Shown: piece after piece, positions 7,724 through 16,298 of the stretch | Numbering within the stretch: position 1 is the first letter of the stretch | How the letters are laid out: each line of letters starts with the position of its first letter | Source: Pseudomonadota bacterium | GTDB lineage: Bacteria; Pseudomonadota; Gammaproteobacteria; Xanthomonadales; Rhodanobacteraceae | NCBI GenBank assembly: GCA_029561145.1 | Contig: JAKQJM010000064.1 | Coordinates: 1-52,192 of the forward strand | Direction of reading: 5' to 3' | DNA length: 52,192 bases | Translations under genes and position numbers: made by a program | The notes under the pieces: model-generated | What the model saw: the letters and a program-made list of their open reading frames with translations, nothing else | Databases searched by the model: none | What the model was told of the DNA's origin: nothing

Positions 7724-10600
7724 ATGCCACACGCCGCACTCGACCTCAACACGCCGACCGCCGACGAGGTGAAGACGACCACGTGCTACATGTGCGCCTG
7801 CCGCTGCGGCATCCGCGTGCATCTCAAGGATGGCCGGGTGCGCTATATCGATGGCAACCCGAAGCATCCGGTCAATCGCGGCGTGATCTGCGCCAAGGGT
7901 TCGGCCGGGATCAAGCAGCACTACTCGCCGGCACGATTGTCGAAACCGCTGTTGCGGATCGGCGAACGCGGCGCAGGCGAATTCCGCGAGATCGAATGGG
8001 ACGAGGCGCTCGCGCTTGCCGCGACCTGGCTCGGCGACATCCGCCGGCGCAATCCCGATGAACTTGCGTTCTTCACCGGCCGCGACCAGTCGCAGGCCCT
8101 GACCGGCTGGTGGGCGCAGCAGTTCGGCACGATCAACTATGCGGCGCACGGCGGCTTCTGCTCGGTCAACATGGCAGCCGCCGGCATGTATACGTTCGGC
8201 GGCAGTTTCTGGGAATTCGGCGAGCCCGATTGGGAGCTGACGAAATACCTGATGCTGTGGGGCGTCGCCGAAGATCACGATTCCAACCCGATCAAGCTCG
8301 GCCTCGGCAAATTGAAGGCGCGCGGCGCGAAGATTGTCGCGATCAATCCGGTGCGTACCGGCTATGGCGCGATTGCGGACGAGTGGGTACCAATCAATCC
8401 GGGCACCGATGGCCTGCTCGCAGGCGCCTTCATCCACGAACTGCTGCGTACCGACCGCATCGATCTCGACTACCTCGTGCGCTACACGAATGCGCACCAT
8501 CTGGTCATCCGCGATCCGGGCGCCGCGGATGATGGCCTGATCGCGCGGGACGCCGAAGGTCACGCGCTGTGCGCGGCGCGCGCGCGGTCCGCGGATGCCG
8601 GCATTCGCCAGGACGAGGGCGTGGTGCTGGTGCGCGCGGCAGCCGCGGACATCTCGCCGCTCGTGATCGGTGAATTCACGCTTGGCGACGGTCGCATCGC
8701 AGTGCCGTCATTCCAGTTGCTGGCCGAACGATTCCTCGACGAAGGGTATTCGCCCGCATCGGTCAGCGCACGGTGCGGGGTCGAGGTCGACACGATCCAG
8801 CGGCTCGCCCGCGAACTCGCCGAAACCGCGTTCGACCAGTCGATATCGCTCGATCAGGCATGGACCGATACGCACGGTCGCGTGCACGAATCGATGATCG
8901 GGCGTCCGGTGGCGATGCACGCGATGCGCGGCATCTCGGCCCATTCGAATGGCTTCCACACCTGCCGCACCCTGCATCTGCTGCAGATGCTGCTCGGCGC
9001 CATCGACACGCCGGGCAGCTTTCGCTACCAGCCGCCCTACCCCAAGCCTGCGCCGCCGCCGAATCGACCCGGCAAGTCGCGCAAGGACAATGGCGCACTC
9101 GATGGCGGCCCGCTGGGCTATGTGCAATCCCCCGCGGACCTGCTGGTCGATGCCGAGGGCAGGCCTCGCCGTCTCGACAGAGCCTATTCCTGGGAGCATC
9201 CGCTGGCCGCGCACGGCCTCATGCAATCGGTGATTCGCAACGCCTGGGCCGGCGATCCGTACCGCATCGACACCTTGCTGATGTTCATGGCCAACATGGG
9301 CTGGAACTCGTCGATGAACACCAGCGAGACGCGCCGCATGCTCTGCGATCGTGACGAGGCGAGCGGCGGGTACCGCATCCCGCACATCATCTATTCCGAT
9401 GCATATCTTTCGGAAACGGTCGCTTTCGCCGATCTTGTCCTGCCCGACACGACCTACCTCGAACGACACGATTGCATCAGCATGCTCGATCGTCCGATCT
9501 CCGATGCCGATTGCGCCGCCGATGCGATCCGCCAGCCGGTAGTCGAGCCGGACCGCGACGTGCGTCCGTTCCAGGATGTGCTGATCGACCTTGGCACGCG
9601 CATCGGGCTGCCGGGCCTGGTCAACGATGACGGCAGTGCGAAATTCCCGCGCGGCTTCGCCCAGTACATGGTCGAGCATGAACGCGCGCCCGGTGTCGGC
9701 CTGCTGGCTGGCTGGCGCGGCGCGGATGGCTCGAAAGCCGGTGTCGGCGAACCGAACCCGGATCAGATCAAGCGCTACGTCGAGCATGGCTGCGTCTGGG
9801 AGGCGCGGGTTCCGGACGCCGCGCGCTACTACAAGATGGCCAACCGCGAGTATCTCGATTGGGCGAAGTCGCTGGGCTTCCTTGGCTCAACCGATGCGAT
9901 CATGCTGCAGCTCTATTGCGAGACCTTGCAGCGTTTCCGCCTCGCTGCGCAGGGCCATGGCCCGCACCAGCCGCCGACAAGCGAGCGCGAACGTGTCGAA
10001 CGCTATTTCGATCCGCTGCCGTTCTGGTATGCGTCGGTTTCGTTGCCGGGACCCGTCGACGACGCACTCGACAAGACCGCGCAAGCACGTGCCGGCTCAG
10101 CGCGGGACGCCGACTATCCGCTGCACGCGATTACCCAGCGCCCGATGTTCATGTATCACAGCTGGGGTTCGCAGAACGCCTGGCTGCGCCAGATCACGAC
10201 GCGCAACTACCTGTACCTGCACCCACAAACCGCGCAGGCGCATGCGGTCGGCGACGGCGACTGGATCTGGCTGGCCTCGCCACTCGGGCGAATCCGCGTG
10301 CAGGCGAAATGGCACGCCGCGACCGCACCGGGAACGCTGTGGACATGGAACGCGATCGGCAAGCGCAAGGGTGCGTGGAAGCTCAGCGCCGATGCACCCG
10401 AAAATCGCGACGGTTTCCTGCTCAACCATCTGATCGATGAATTGCTGCCACCCAAGCGCGATTCGCATCGTTACGCGAATGCGGACCCGGTCACCGGCCA
10501 GGCGGCGTGGTTCGACCTGCGCGTGCGCATCGAGCGCGATCCATCGCCGGGTGAAGCCGGCCATCGCATCGAGATGCGCAAGATGGGCACGGCCGAATGA
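7724..10600 (+). CDS. soeA: membrane-linked molybdopterin oxidoreductase, sulfite dehydrogenase SoeA type
   Basis: Catalytic subunit of a complex iron-sulfur molybdoenzyme, 958 residues from the ATG at 7724; a TTG one codon earlier is also possible. The N-terminal [4Fe-4S] ligands are C21, C24, C28 and C56, with an additional Cys26 between them. The molybdenum ligand is probably the Cys in GGFCSVNMAAAG (about 144-155). MGD-binding regions follow, and the C-terminal molybdopterin-dinucleotide-binding domain begins near 800. No twin-arginine signal peptide is present, so the protein should stay in the cytoplasm, as SoeA does. The neighbouring four-cluster ferredoxin and DmsC-like membrane protein make a quinone-linked A-B-C complex. 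Sulfite as substrate is inferred from the gene set and overall similarity; a polysulfide- or thiosulfate-type relative cannot be excluded from the sequence alone. Confidence 0.8.
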   Translation: MPHAALDLNTPTADEVKTTTCYMCACRCGIRVHLKDGRVRYIDGNPKHPVNRGVICAKGSAGIKQHYSPARLSKPLLRIGERGAGEFREIEWDEALALAATWLGDIRRRNPDELAFFTGRDQSQALTGWWAQQFGTINYAAHGGFCSVNMAAAGMYTFGGSFWEFGEPDWELTKYLMLWGVAEDHDSNPIKLGLGKLKARGAKIVAINPVRTGYGAIADEWVPINPGTDGLLAGAFIHELLRTDRIDLDYLVRYTNAHHLVIRDPGAADDGLIARDAEGHALCAARARSADAGIRQDEGVVLVRAAAADISPLVIGEFTLGDGRIAVPSFQLLAERFLDEGYSPASVSARCGVEVDTIQRLARELAETAFDQSISLDQAWTDTHGRVHESMIGRPVAMHAMRGISAHSNGFHTCRTLHLLQMLLGAIDTPGSFRYQPPYPKPAPPPNRPGKSRKDNGALDGGPLGYVQSPADLLVDAEGRPRRLDRAYSWEHPLAAHGLMQSVIRNAWAGDPYRIDTLLMFMANMGWNSSMNTSETRRMLCDRDEASGGYRIPHIIYSDAYLSETVAFADLVLPDTTYLERHDCISMLDRPISDADCAADAIRQPVVEPDRDVRPFQDVLIDLGTRIGLPGLVNDDGSAKFPRGFAQYMVEHERAPGVGLLAGWRGADGSKAGVGEPNPDQIKRYVEHGCVWEARVPDAARYYKMANREYLDWAKSLGFLGSTDAIMLQLYCETLQRFRLAAQGHGPHQPPTSERERVERYFDPLPFWYASVSLPGPVDDALDKTAQARAGSARDADYPLHAITQRPMFMYHSWGSQNAWLRQITTRNYLYLHPQTAQAHAVGDGDWIWLASPLGRIRVQAKWHAATAPGTLWTWNAIGKRKGAWKLSADAPENRDGFLLNHLIDELLPPKRDSHRYANADPVTGQAAWFDLRVRIERDPSPGEAGHRIEMRKMGTAE

Positions 10601-12363
10601 CCGTCGATCAATGGCTGACCCTGATCCTCGTGGTCGGCGCGATCGCGCTGTTTGCGAGCGAGAAGCTGCGCATCGATCTGGTGGCCCTGATCGTGCTCGT
10701 GCTGCTGGTTGTGCTCAAGCTCGTGTCGCCGGTCGAAGCACTCGCCGGATTCAGCAACGAAGCGACCATCACGGTCGCCGCCATGTTCGCACTGAGCCTC
10801 GGCATCGAGCGCTCGGGCGCACTCGAACCGTTGGGGCGCATGCTGTCGCGGATCAGGAAACCGTGGTTGCTGACCCTCGCCTTGATGCTGGCGATTGCCC
10901 CGATGGGTGCCTTCGTCAAGAACATCGCCCTGGTCGCGACCTTCCTGCCGCTGGCCCTGCGCGTCTGTGCAAATACCGGCACCTCGCCTGCGCGCGTGCT
11001 GCTGCCGATGGCCTACGCCGCGCAGATGGGCGGTGTCTGCACCCTGGTCGGCACTTCGTCGAACCTGCTCGCCGACAGCCTCGCCCAGCAGCACGGCATG
11101 GCCGGCTTCGGCGTCTTTGAGTTCACCCGGCTCGGCGCCCTGCTCGCGGTCGTCGGCATCACCTATCTGATGCTGGTCGGGCGCTGGTTGCTGCCGAAGG
11201 AAATCTCACCCGTCGTCGCGGCCGAGATCGCCACCGGCAAATATGTCACCGAGCTCAAGGTCACTGCGCAATCCCCGCTGGTCGGACAAACCATTGCCGA
11301 CGCCGGGCTGGGCGAAAAATACGGCATCCACCCGCTCGAATTGCTGCGCGGAGATCGCCACCTGTGGTCGCCGCATTCGCAGCGGCTTGAGGTCGATGAC
11401 GTGCTGCTGGTGCGCGGCGACTGGGACAAGATCGAGGATTTCCGCAAGCGCGCCGGTCTCGAGCTCGATCCGGAAAACCGTTACGGGCATGACAAGCTGA
11501 CGGCACGCATCCTGGTCGAAATCATGGTCAAGCCCGCGACGACGATCGAGGGCAACTCGCTCGAGGAACTGGACTTCAAGCGCAGCCATGACGCGATCAC
11601 GCTGGCCATCCACCAGCGCGGCCAGGTCCTTCGCGACAAGCTCAAGGACGTGCGCCTGGCGGCGGGCGACGTGCTTCTGTTGCTGGTCAGCGAGGATGGC
11701 GCAACCGCCTTGCGAGGCGACGAGCGTTTTGTCGTCCTCAGCGAGCGCGAGGACATGCGGCGCACGCCCAAGCGCGCCATCGCAGCGGTGCTGATCATGG
11801 TCTCGGTCGTCGCCGTCTCGGGCCTGCACTGGCTGCCGATCCCGGTCGCGGCGATCAGCGGTGCCGTGGCGATGGCGATCGCCGGCTGCTACGGGCGCAA
11901 GGATCTGTACGCGGGCATCGACTGGAAGATCATCGTCCTGCTCGCGGCAATCCTCCCGCTTGGCACGGCGATCGAGAACAGCGGCCTCTCGCACACCCTG
12001 GTACAGGCCGGCATGGGTCTGGTCGGCGAACACGGCCCGCTGGCCGCCCTGCTGATGGTCTACCTGCTGACTGCGCTGCTGACCGAGTTGATGGGACACA
12101 ATCCTTCGGTCGTGCTGATGATCGGCATCGCGATCACGGTCGCACACACGGTCAATGCCGATCCACGACCGTTCGTGGTCGCGGTCGCGTTCGCCGCGGC
12201 GACCTCGTTCGCCACACCGGTCGGTTATCCGACCAACACGATGGTCTACTACGCCGGTGGCTATCGCTTCACGGATTTCATGAAAGTCGGAATACCATTG
12301 ATCGCGATCTTCTGCGCGCTTTCGATGTACCTGATTCCCCTGTTCTGGCCACTGCAACCATGA
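10597..12363 (+). CDS. SLC13-family permease with two TrkA-C (RCK_C) domains
   Basis: 588-residue inner-membrane transporter of the DASS/ArsB-like superfamily. About five N-terminal membrane segments (1-200) and six C-terminal ones (about 390-585) flank a cytoplasmic insert of two RCK_C-like domains (about 213-285 and 300-385). The motif VGTSSNLLAD near 151-160 and the second-half LMGHNPSVVLMIG resemble the paired substrate hairpins of SLC13 proteins. Both ends overlap neighbours by ATGA, so it is locked into the soeA-transporter-soeB-soeC operon. Relatives with TrkA-C inserts are associated with sulfate or other oxyanion transport. Moving sulfite in or sulfate out is the natural inference from context, but the substrate is not evident from the sequence. 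Confidence 0.88.
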   Translation: MTVDQWLTLILVVGAIALFASEKLRIDLVALIVLVLLVVLKLVSPVEALAGFSNEATITVAAMFALSLGIERSGALEPLGRMLSRIRKPWLLTLALMLAIAPMGAFVKNIALVATFLPLALRVCANTGTSPARVLLPMAYAAQMGGVCTLVGTSSNLLADSLAQQHGMAGFGVFEFTRLGALLAVVGITYLMLVGRWLLPKEISPVVAAEIATGKYVTELKVTAQSPLVGQTIADAGLGEKYGIHPLELLRGDRHLWSPHSQRLEVDDVLLVRGDWDKIEDFRKRAGLELDPENRYGHDKLTARILVEIMVKPATTIEGNSLEELDFKRSHDAITLAIHQRGQVLRDKLKDVRLAAGDVLLLLVSEDGATALRGDERFVVLSEREDMRRTPKRAIAAVLIMVSVVAVSGLHWLPIPVAAISGAVAMAIAGCYGRKDLYAGIDWKIIVLLAAILPLGTAIENSGLSHTLVQAGMGLVGEHGPLAALLMVYLLTALLTELMGHNPSVVLMIGIAITVAHTVNADPRPFVVAVAFAAATSFATPVGYPTNTMVYYAGGYRFTDFMKVGIPLIAIFCALSMYLIPLFWPLQP

Positions 12364-13220
12364 CCGGATTGCCACCACCCGCCGCGCGCAAGCTCGGCCT
12401 CGTCATCGACCTCGATACCTGTGTCGGCTGCCACGCCTGCGCGGTCGCGTGCAAGGAATGGAACGAAGGCGGCGCGTTCGGCCCGTTGCCCGACCAGGAT
12501 CCCTACGGTGCCGAACCACACGGCGTCTGGTTCAACCGGGTGCATACGTATGAGGTGCAGGGATTCGGGCCGAGCTCAGCCGGCAGCGCCTGCAAGCTTG
12601 CGGCGTCGGCCCCGTCGCAAGGCGCGCCGACCCATCCCGAATCCCGGCCTTCAACAGGCGAACGGCCGGTCATCCCGGATCCCGCGAATGCCATGAGCGT
12701 CCACTTCCCGCGCTCCTGCCTGCACTGCGAAACGCCCGCCTGCGTGACAGTCTGTCCGACCGGGGCGAGCTACAAGCGGGCCGAGGATGGCATCGTCCTC
12801 GTCGACGAGGACAAGTGCATCGGATGCCAGCTCTGCGCCTGGGCCTGCCCGTACGGTGCGCGCGAGTTCAGCGCGAAGCGCGGCGTCATGCAGAAATGCA
12901 CATTGTGCGTGGATCGCATCTACAACGAGACCCTCGACGAGGCCGATCGCCAGCCGGCATGCGTGATGGCCTGTCCGACGCGCGCCAGGCATTTCGGCGA
13001 TCTCGGCGATCCGCAATCCAAGGTATCGGAACTGGTTGCCGAACGTGGCGGTTACGCATTGATGCCGGAACTCGGCTACAAGCCGGTCAACCGCTACCTG
13101 CCACCACGACCGCGGCGCGCAGGCGGCACCAAACCCGAAACCAGACCCGCCGCCGAACCGATCGATACCGCGCAGATGTCACCGCTGCTGCGCTGGGTCG
13201 ATCGCGTGCTGTCGCGCTGA
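12360..13220 (+). CDS. soeB: four-cluster [4Fe-4S] ferredoxin subunit of the molybdoenzyme complex (SoeB type)
   Basis: Electron-transfer subunit of 286 residues linking SoeA to the membrane subunit. Sixteen cysteines form four ferredoxin-type groups: C21/24/27/31, C120/123/128/132, C153/156/159/163 and C180/183/201/205. The arrangement is that of DmsB/PsrB/SoeB proteins. Compared with the usual size of about 230-245 residues, it has a Pro/Ser/Ala-rich insertion at about residues 69-112 between the first and second groups, plus a Pro/Arg-rich tail after about 250. The insertion contains AT-C-rich repeats like those seen in intergenic DNA here. The start overlaps the transporter stop by 4 bp. 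No signal peptide, consistent with a cytoplasmic face. Confidence 0.88.
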   Translation: MTGLPPPAARKLGLVIDLDTCVGCHACAVACKEWNEGGAFGPLPDQDPYGAEPHGVWFNRVHTYEVQGFGPSSAGSACKLAASAPSQGAPTHPESRPSTGERPVIPDPANAMSVHFPRSCLHCETPACVTVCPTGASYKRAEDGIVLVDEDKCIGCQLCAWACPYGAREFSAKRGVMQKCTLCVDRIYNETLDEADRQPACVMACPTRARHFGDLGDPQSKVSELVAERGGYALMPELGYKPVNRYLPPRPRRAGGTKPETRPAAEPIDTAQMSPLLRWVDRVLSR

Positions 13221-13232
13221 GATCGAACTGCC

Positions 13233-14267
13233 ATGCGGCCCACATTCTCGATCATCTTCTTCACTGTCATGTCCGGCGCCGGCTATGGCCTTTGGATCCT
13301 GATGGCACTGGCCAGCCTGTTGATCTGGCCCGAGCGCCCTCCGGGCAACGGAATGGCCGAGGTCGCATGGCCAAACCTGCTGCCCTGCGGGCTCGCTGCC
13401 GGCTTCCTGCTGGTCAGTTGCGGACTGGTTTCATCGCTCGGCCACCTCGGCCAACCGCAGCGCGCCTGGCGGGCGCTTTCGCAATGGCGAACCTCGTGGC
13501 TGTCGCGGGAAGGCATCGCGGCAATCCTGACCTACCTGCCCGTCATCGGCATCGGATCGGCGATCTTCCACGATGGACGGATGCCCGTCGATGCGATGAC
13601 GGGTGGCGATCCGCTCGCCGCGCTCTGGATGTCGAGCGAGATGCGCACCGTGGCAAGCATCCTGCTTCTTGCCGGTTCCGTCGCGACCATTCTTTGCACT
13701 GCGAATATCTACGCCTGCCTGAAACCGGTGCGGGCATGGCACAACCGCCATGTGGTGGCGGGATACCTGCTGATCGGAATCTACAGTGGAGCCCTCGTCG
13801 CCTGGGCGCTTGCCGCCCTGCCGCAGGGACAAATCGTCGACCTGCGTGTCCTGCCCGTCCTTGTGGCCGTGTTCGCGTTTGCCACCGCCTTGCTCAAGCA
13901 TCGCTACTGGCGCTTCATCGACCACGATCCGGCATCAAGCACCGCTGACGCCACCGGCCTTGGCTCGCTCGGCAACGTGCGCTCGTTCGAGCAACCGCAT
14001 ACGCAGGAAAACTACCTGACCCACGAAATGGGCTTCCGTCTGGCGCGCAAGCATTCGCGCAAATTGCGCACGATCTGCCTGATCGCAGGCTTCGCGCTTC
14101 CCGCACTACTGGCCTTGCTCGGTCTGGCATGGCCAAGCTTGAGCGCGCCTGCGGCCTGGCTCGCGCTGATCGGCGGCATGAGCGGGATCTTCGTCGAACG
14201 CTGGCTGTTCTTCGCCGAAGCAAAACATACGGTGATGCTCTACTACGGAGCCCGCAACGCCGATTGA
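13233..14267 (+). CDS. soeC: DmsC-family membrane anchor subunit (SoeC type)
   Basis: 344-residue polytopic membrane protein with about eight to nine hydrophobic segments, beginning with one at about 7-30. It resembles the DmsC anchor of DMSO reductases rather than NrfD. It should hold the A and B subunits at the cytoplasmic face and exchange electrons with the quinone pool. Conserved-looking polar features include SLGHLGQPQRAWRAL near 70, common to DmsC proteins. The start is 12 bp after soeB. The stop codon lies inside the left arm of the long inverted repeat described separately, so this is probably the last gene of the operon. Confidence 0.87.
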   Translation: MRPTFSIIFFTVMSGAGYGLWILMALASLLIWPERPPGNGMAEVAWPNLLPCGLAAGFLLVSCGLVSSLGHLGQPQRAWRALSQWRTSWLSREGIAAILTYLPVIGIGSAIFHDGRMPVDAMTGGDPLAALWMSSEMRTVASILLLAGSVATILCTANIYACLKPVRAWHNRHVVAGYLLIGIYSGALVAWALAALPQGQIVDLRVLPVLVAVFAFATALLKHRYWRFIDHDPASSTADATGLGSLGNVRSFEQPHTQENYLTHEMGFRLARKHSRKLRTICLIAGFALPALLALLGLAWPSLSAPAAWLALIGGMSGIFVERWLFFAEAKHTVMLYYGARNAD

Positions 14268-14375
14268 TCCGGCCCATGGATCGATTGAAAACCGTTCGGG
14301 CCGGGCTCTTCGACAGACCTGTCCCGAGCCTCGTCGAAGGGCTCAGGGCGAACGGTATGTACGGGCCAGATCAAT
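14263..14375. repeat. dispersed long imperfect inverted repeat, copy 1
   Basis: An element of about 113 bp. Outer arms ATTGATCCGGCCC (14263-14275) and GGGCCAGATCAAT (14363-14375) pair with one mismatch. Inner arms ACCGTTCG (14291-14298) and CGAACGGT (14349-14356) pair perfectly, followed inward by GGGCTCTTCGAC against GTCGAAGGGCTC. The soeC stop codon is inside the left outer arm. A related copy, in opposite orientation, lies at 30935-31017 after mutM. The structure resembles REP/BIME-type 3'-end elements. Confidence 0.8.
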
Positions 14376-14432
14376 ATGGCAACGCCCGCTCGTAAACTTC
14401 TGTGAACCTCGCGTTCAGCGCGCCGCATTCAC

Positions 14433-14459
14433 TTGGCATTCAATCCTGATCGCTAGCAT
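14433..14459 (+). promoter_or_regulatory. possible sigma70 promoter for the DUF481 gene
   Basis: TTGGCA (14433-14438) and TAGCAT (14454-14459) match the -35 and -10 consensus at five and four positions, but the 15-bp spacing is short. They lie about 70 bp before the ATG at 14531, in the right place for this gene. A good AAGGA ribosome-binding site follows at about 14517-14521. Confidence 0.35.
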
Positions 14460-14530
14460 CGTCGCGCCCGCGCACCCGAATCCGGCGTGCGTAGCCGCAA
14501 TTTCGAACCCCTCTCCTAAAGGAATTCCCC

Positions 14531-15292
14531 ATGAAAAAAGCACTCCTCGCGAGCGCTGTCCTGCTCGCCATTCCGCTTGTCGCCCACGCCGATGACGGCG
14601 AGTGGTCGGGTAGCGGCGAAGTCGGCTTTGCCTTGACCACCGGCAACACGAAGTCACAGAACCTCAACGCCAAGCTCGCCTTCAAGAAGGAAGACACGCT
14701 GTGGAAACACAACTTCTTCCTGAACGCCCTGCGCAGCAAGGGTGAAGCGAACGGCGAGTACGATCTGACCGCGAACCGCTACGAAGTGGGCGCATCGTCG
14801 GGCTACAAGTTCGATGAACGCAGCTACCTGGTCGGAGCCGCCCGCTACGAAAACGACGATTTCTCGCCGTACACGTATCAGTGGATAGTCTCGCTGGGCT
14901 ACGGATACACCTTCATCAAGAATGCCCAGACCGAGCTGTCGGCCGAAGTCGGCCCGGGCTACCGCCGGACCGACCTGCGCGCCTATGCAGTCACCGCCGG
15001 CGAGCCGCCAGTGACAACCATTGTCGATCCCGATGTCGACGGCAACGTGGTCGCCCGCGGCCTGGTTTCGTTCAAGCACAAATTCAATGAATCGACCTCG
15101 TTCGAGAATACGACACTCGTCGAGACCGGCTCGAACAACAGCTTCCTGCAGAACGATGCGGGCCTGGCGGTCAGCATGAGCGAGCGACTTGCCCTCAAGC
15201 TCGGCTATCAGGTACGACACAATTCCGATGTGACGCCGGGCAAGAAGAAGACCGATCAACTCGTCACGACGAATCTGGTATTCAATTTCTGA
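14531..15292 (+). CDS. DUF481 family outer-membrane protein (YdiY-like)
   Basis: 253 residues with a clean signal peptide (MKKALL..., cleavage after VAHA near residue 20). The mature part has the DUF481 pattern: a GSGEVGFALTTGNTKSQNL start, then alternating strands with aromatic residues, and a C-terminal LVTTNLVFNF ending in Phe, typical of an outer-membrane beta barrel. Members are often annotated as putative salt-induced outer-membrane proteins, but the role is unknown. The gene stands alone between a repeat element and a terminator, so it is likely a single-gene transcript. Confidence 0.9.
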   Translation: MKKALLASAVLLAIPLVAHADDGEWSGSGEVGFALTTGNTKSQNLNAKLAFKKEDTLWKHNFFLNALRSKGEANGEYDLTANRYEVGASSGYKFDERSYLVGAARYENDDFSPYTYQWIVSLGYGYTFIKNAQTELSAEVGPGYRRTDLRAYAVTAGEPPVTTIVDPDVDGNVVARGLVSFKHKFNESTSFENTTLVETGSNNSFLQNDAGLAVSMSERLALKLGYQVRHNSDVTPGKKKTDQLVTTNLVFNF

Positions 15293-15320
15293 GCTGGGTC
15301 GAATCAGTTTCTGCGAATCG

Positions 15321-15349
15321 AAAACGGGCCTCTTCAGGCCCGTTTTTTC
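15321..15349 (+). terminator. rho-independent terminator after the DUF481 gene
   Basis: A perfect 11-bp stem (AAAACGGGCCT at 15321-15331 with AGGCCCGTTTT at 15336-15346) with a CTTC loop and a run of T's. It lies 28 bp after the stop codon. Because the left arm begins with A's, it may also serve the leftward hemC transcript, whose stop is at 15372. Confidence 0.92.
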
Positions 15350-15371
15350 TTGCGCACACGGCGAGCCCGAC

Positions 15372-16298
15372 TCAGTCGTCGCGCAGCCTGCCGAGAATTT
15401 CCGCTGCGCCGCGATCAAGCAGCAGTTGCGCGACCTGCTCGCCAAGCATGACGCCCTGGTCACGTCCGGCGATTTCCACTTCGGCGCGGACGAGCTGGCC
15501 GGTGCCGGCGTCACCGACCAGGCCGTACAAGGCAAGACCGGTTTCGGTTTCGACGCAGTAGCCAGCGATCGGCACGTTGCAACTGCCATGCAGGCGCCGG
15601 TTCATCGCACGCTCGCATTCGACGCAACGCCGCGTATCAGCGTCATCGAGCACCCCGACGAGGGCCGCCACGCGTTCGTCGCCGATTCGTTGCTCGATCG
15701 CGATCGCTCCCTGGGCAACCGCCGGCAGCCAGTCTGGCGCAGCCAGTCGCGAGCGGATGCGCGCGGCAAGCCCGAGCCGATCGAGACCGGCACAGGCGAG
15801 GATGATCGCGTCGTAGTCTCCACCATCGAGCTTGGCCAGACGCGTATTCACGTTGCCACGCAGGTCGCTGAGCTCAAGGTCGGGGCGCAAGGCGCGCAGT
15901 TGCGCCTGTCGCCGCAGCGACGACGTACCAACGCGCGCGCCTTGTGGCAGGCGGTCGACGTGTGCAACCGAATTGCTGATGAAGGCGTCGGCTGCATCGG
16001 CGCGTTCAAGCACCGCGCCGATCGCAAACCCGGATTCGAGCTCCATCGGCACGTCCTTGAGCGAATGCACGGCGATGTCGGCGCGATCCTCGAGCATCGC
16101 GACCTCGAGTTCCTTCAGGAACAGGCCCTTGCCTCCGATCATCGACAGCGGCCGATCGAGCACCTGGTCACCACGCGTGGTCATCGGCACGAGCTGGACC
16201 TCGATCCCCGCATGCGCCGCGCGCAGGCGCGATGCGACATGCTCCGCCTGCCACAGGGCCAGGGCGCTCTGCCGGGTCGCGATGCGCAAAAGTGTCAC
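15372..16298 (-). CDS. hemC: porphobilinogen deaminase (hydroxymethylbilane synthase)
   Basis: 308-residue cytosolic enzyme that joins four porphobilinogens into hydroxymethylbilane in tetrapyrrole synthesis. Visible signatures are [15 protein letters not shown] at the N-terminus, the catalytic Asp in HSLKDVP (D82), [12 protein letters not shown] near 123-134, and the dipyrromethane-cofactor cysteine C240 in HGSCNVPI. Length is normal. The start ATG overlaps the stop of the upstream response-regulator gene by 4 bp. The algZ-algR-hemC order is also found in Pseudomonas, which supports the naming of the two neighbours. Confidence 0.97.
   Translation of the reverse strand: MTLLRIATRQSALALWQAEHVASRLRAAHAGIEVQLVPMTTRGDQVLDRPLSMIGGKGLFLKELEVAMLEDRADIAVHSLKDVPMELESGFAIGAVLERADAADAFISNSVAHVDRLPQGARVGTSSLRRQAQLRALRPDLELSDLRGNVNTRLAKLDGGDYDAIILACAGLDRLGLAARIRSRLAAPDWLPAVAQGAIAIEQRIGDERVAALVGVLDDADTRRCVECERAMNRRLHGSCNVPIAGYCVETETGLALYGLVGDAGTGQLVRAEVEIAGRDQGVMLGEQVAQLLLDRGAAEILGRLRDD

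Noticed and set aside
11206-12378. 390-codon - strand frame opposite the SLC13 transporter
   Set aside because: The + strand frame has clear membrane segments and operon overlaps; the antisense frame is not protein-like.
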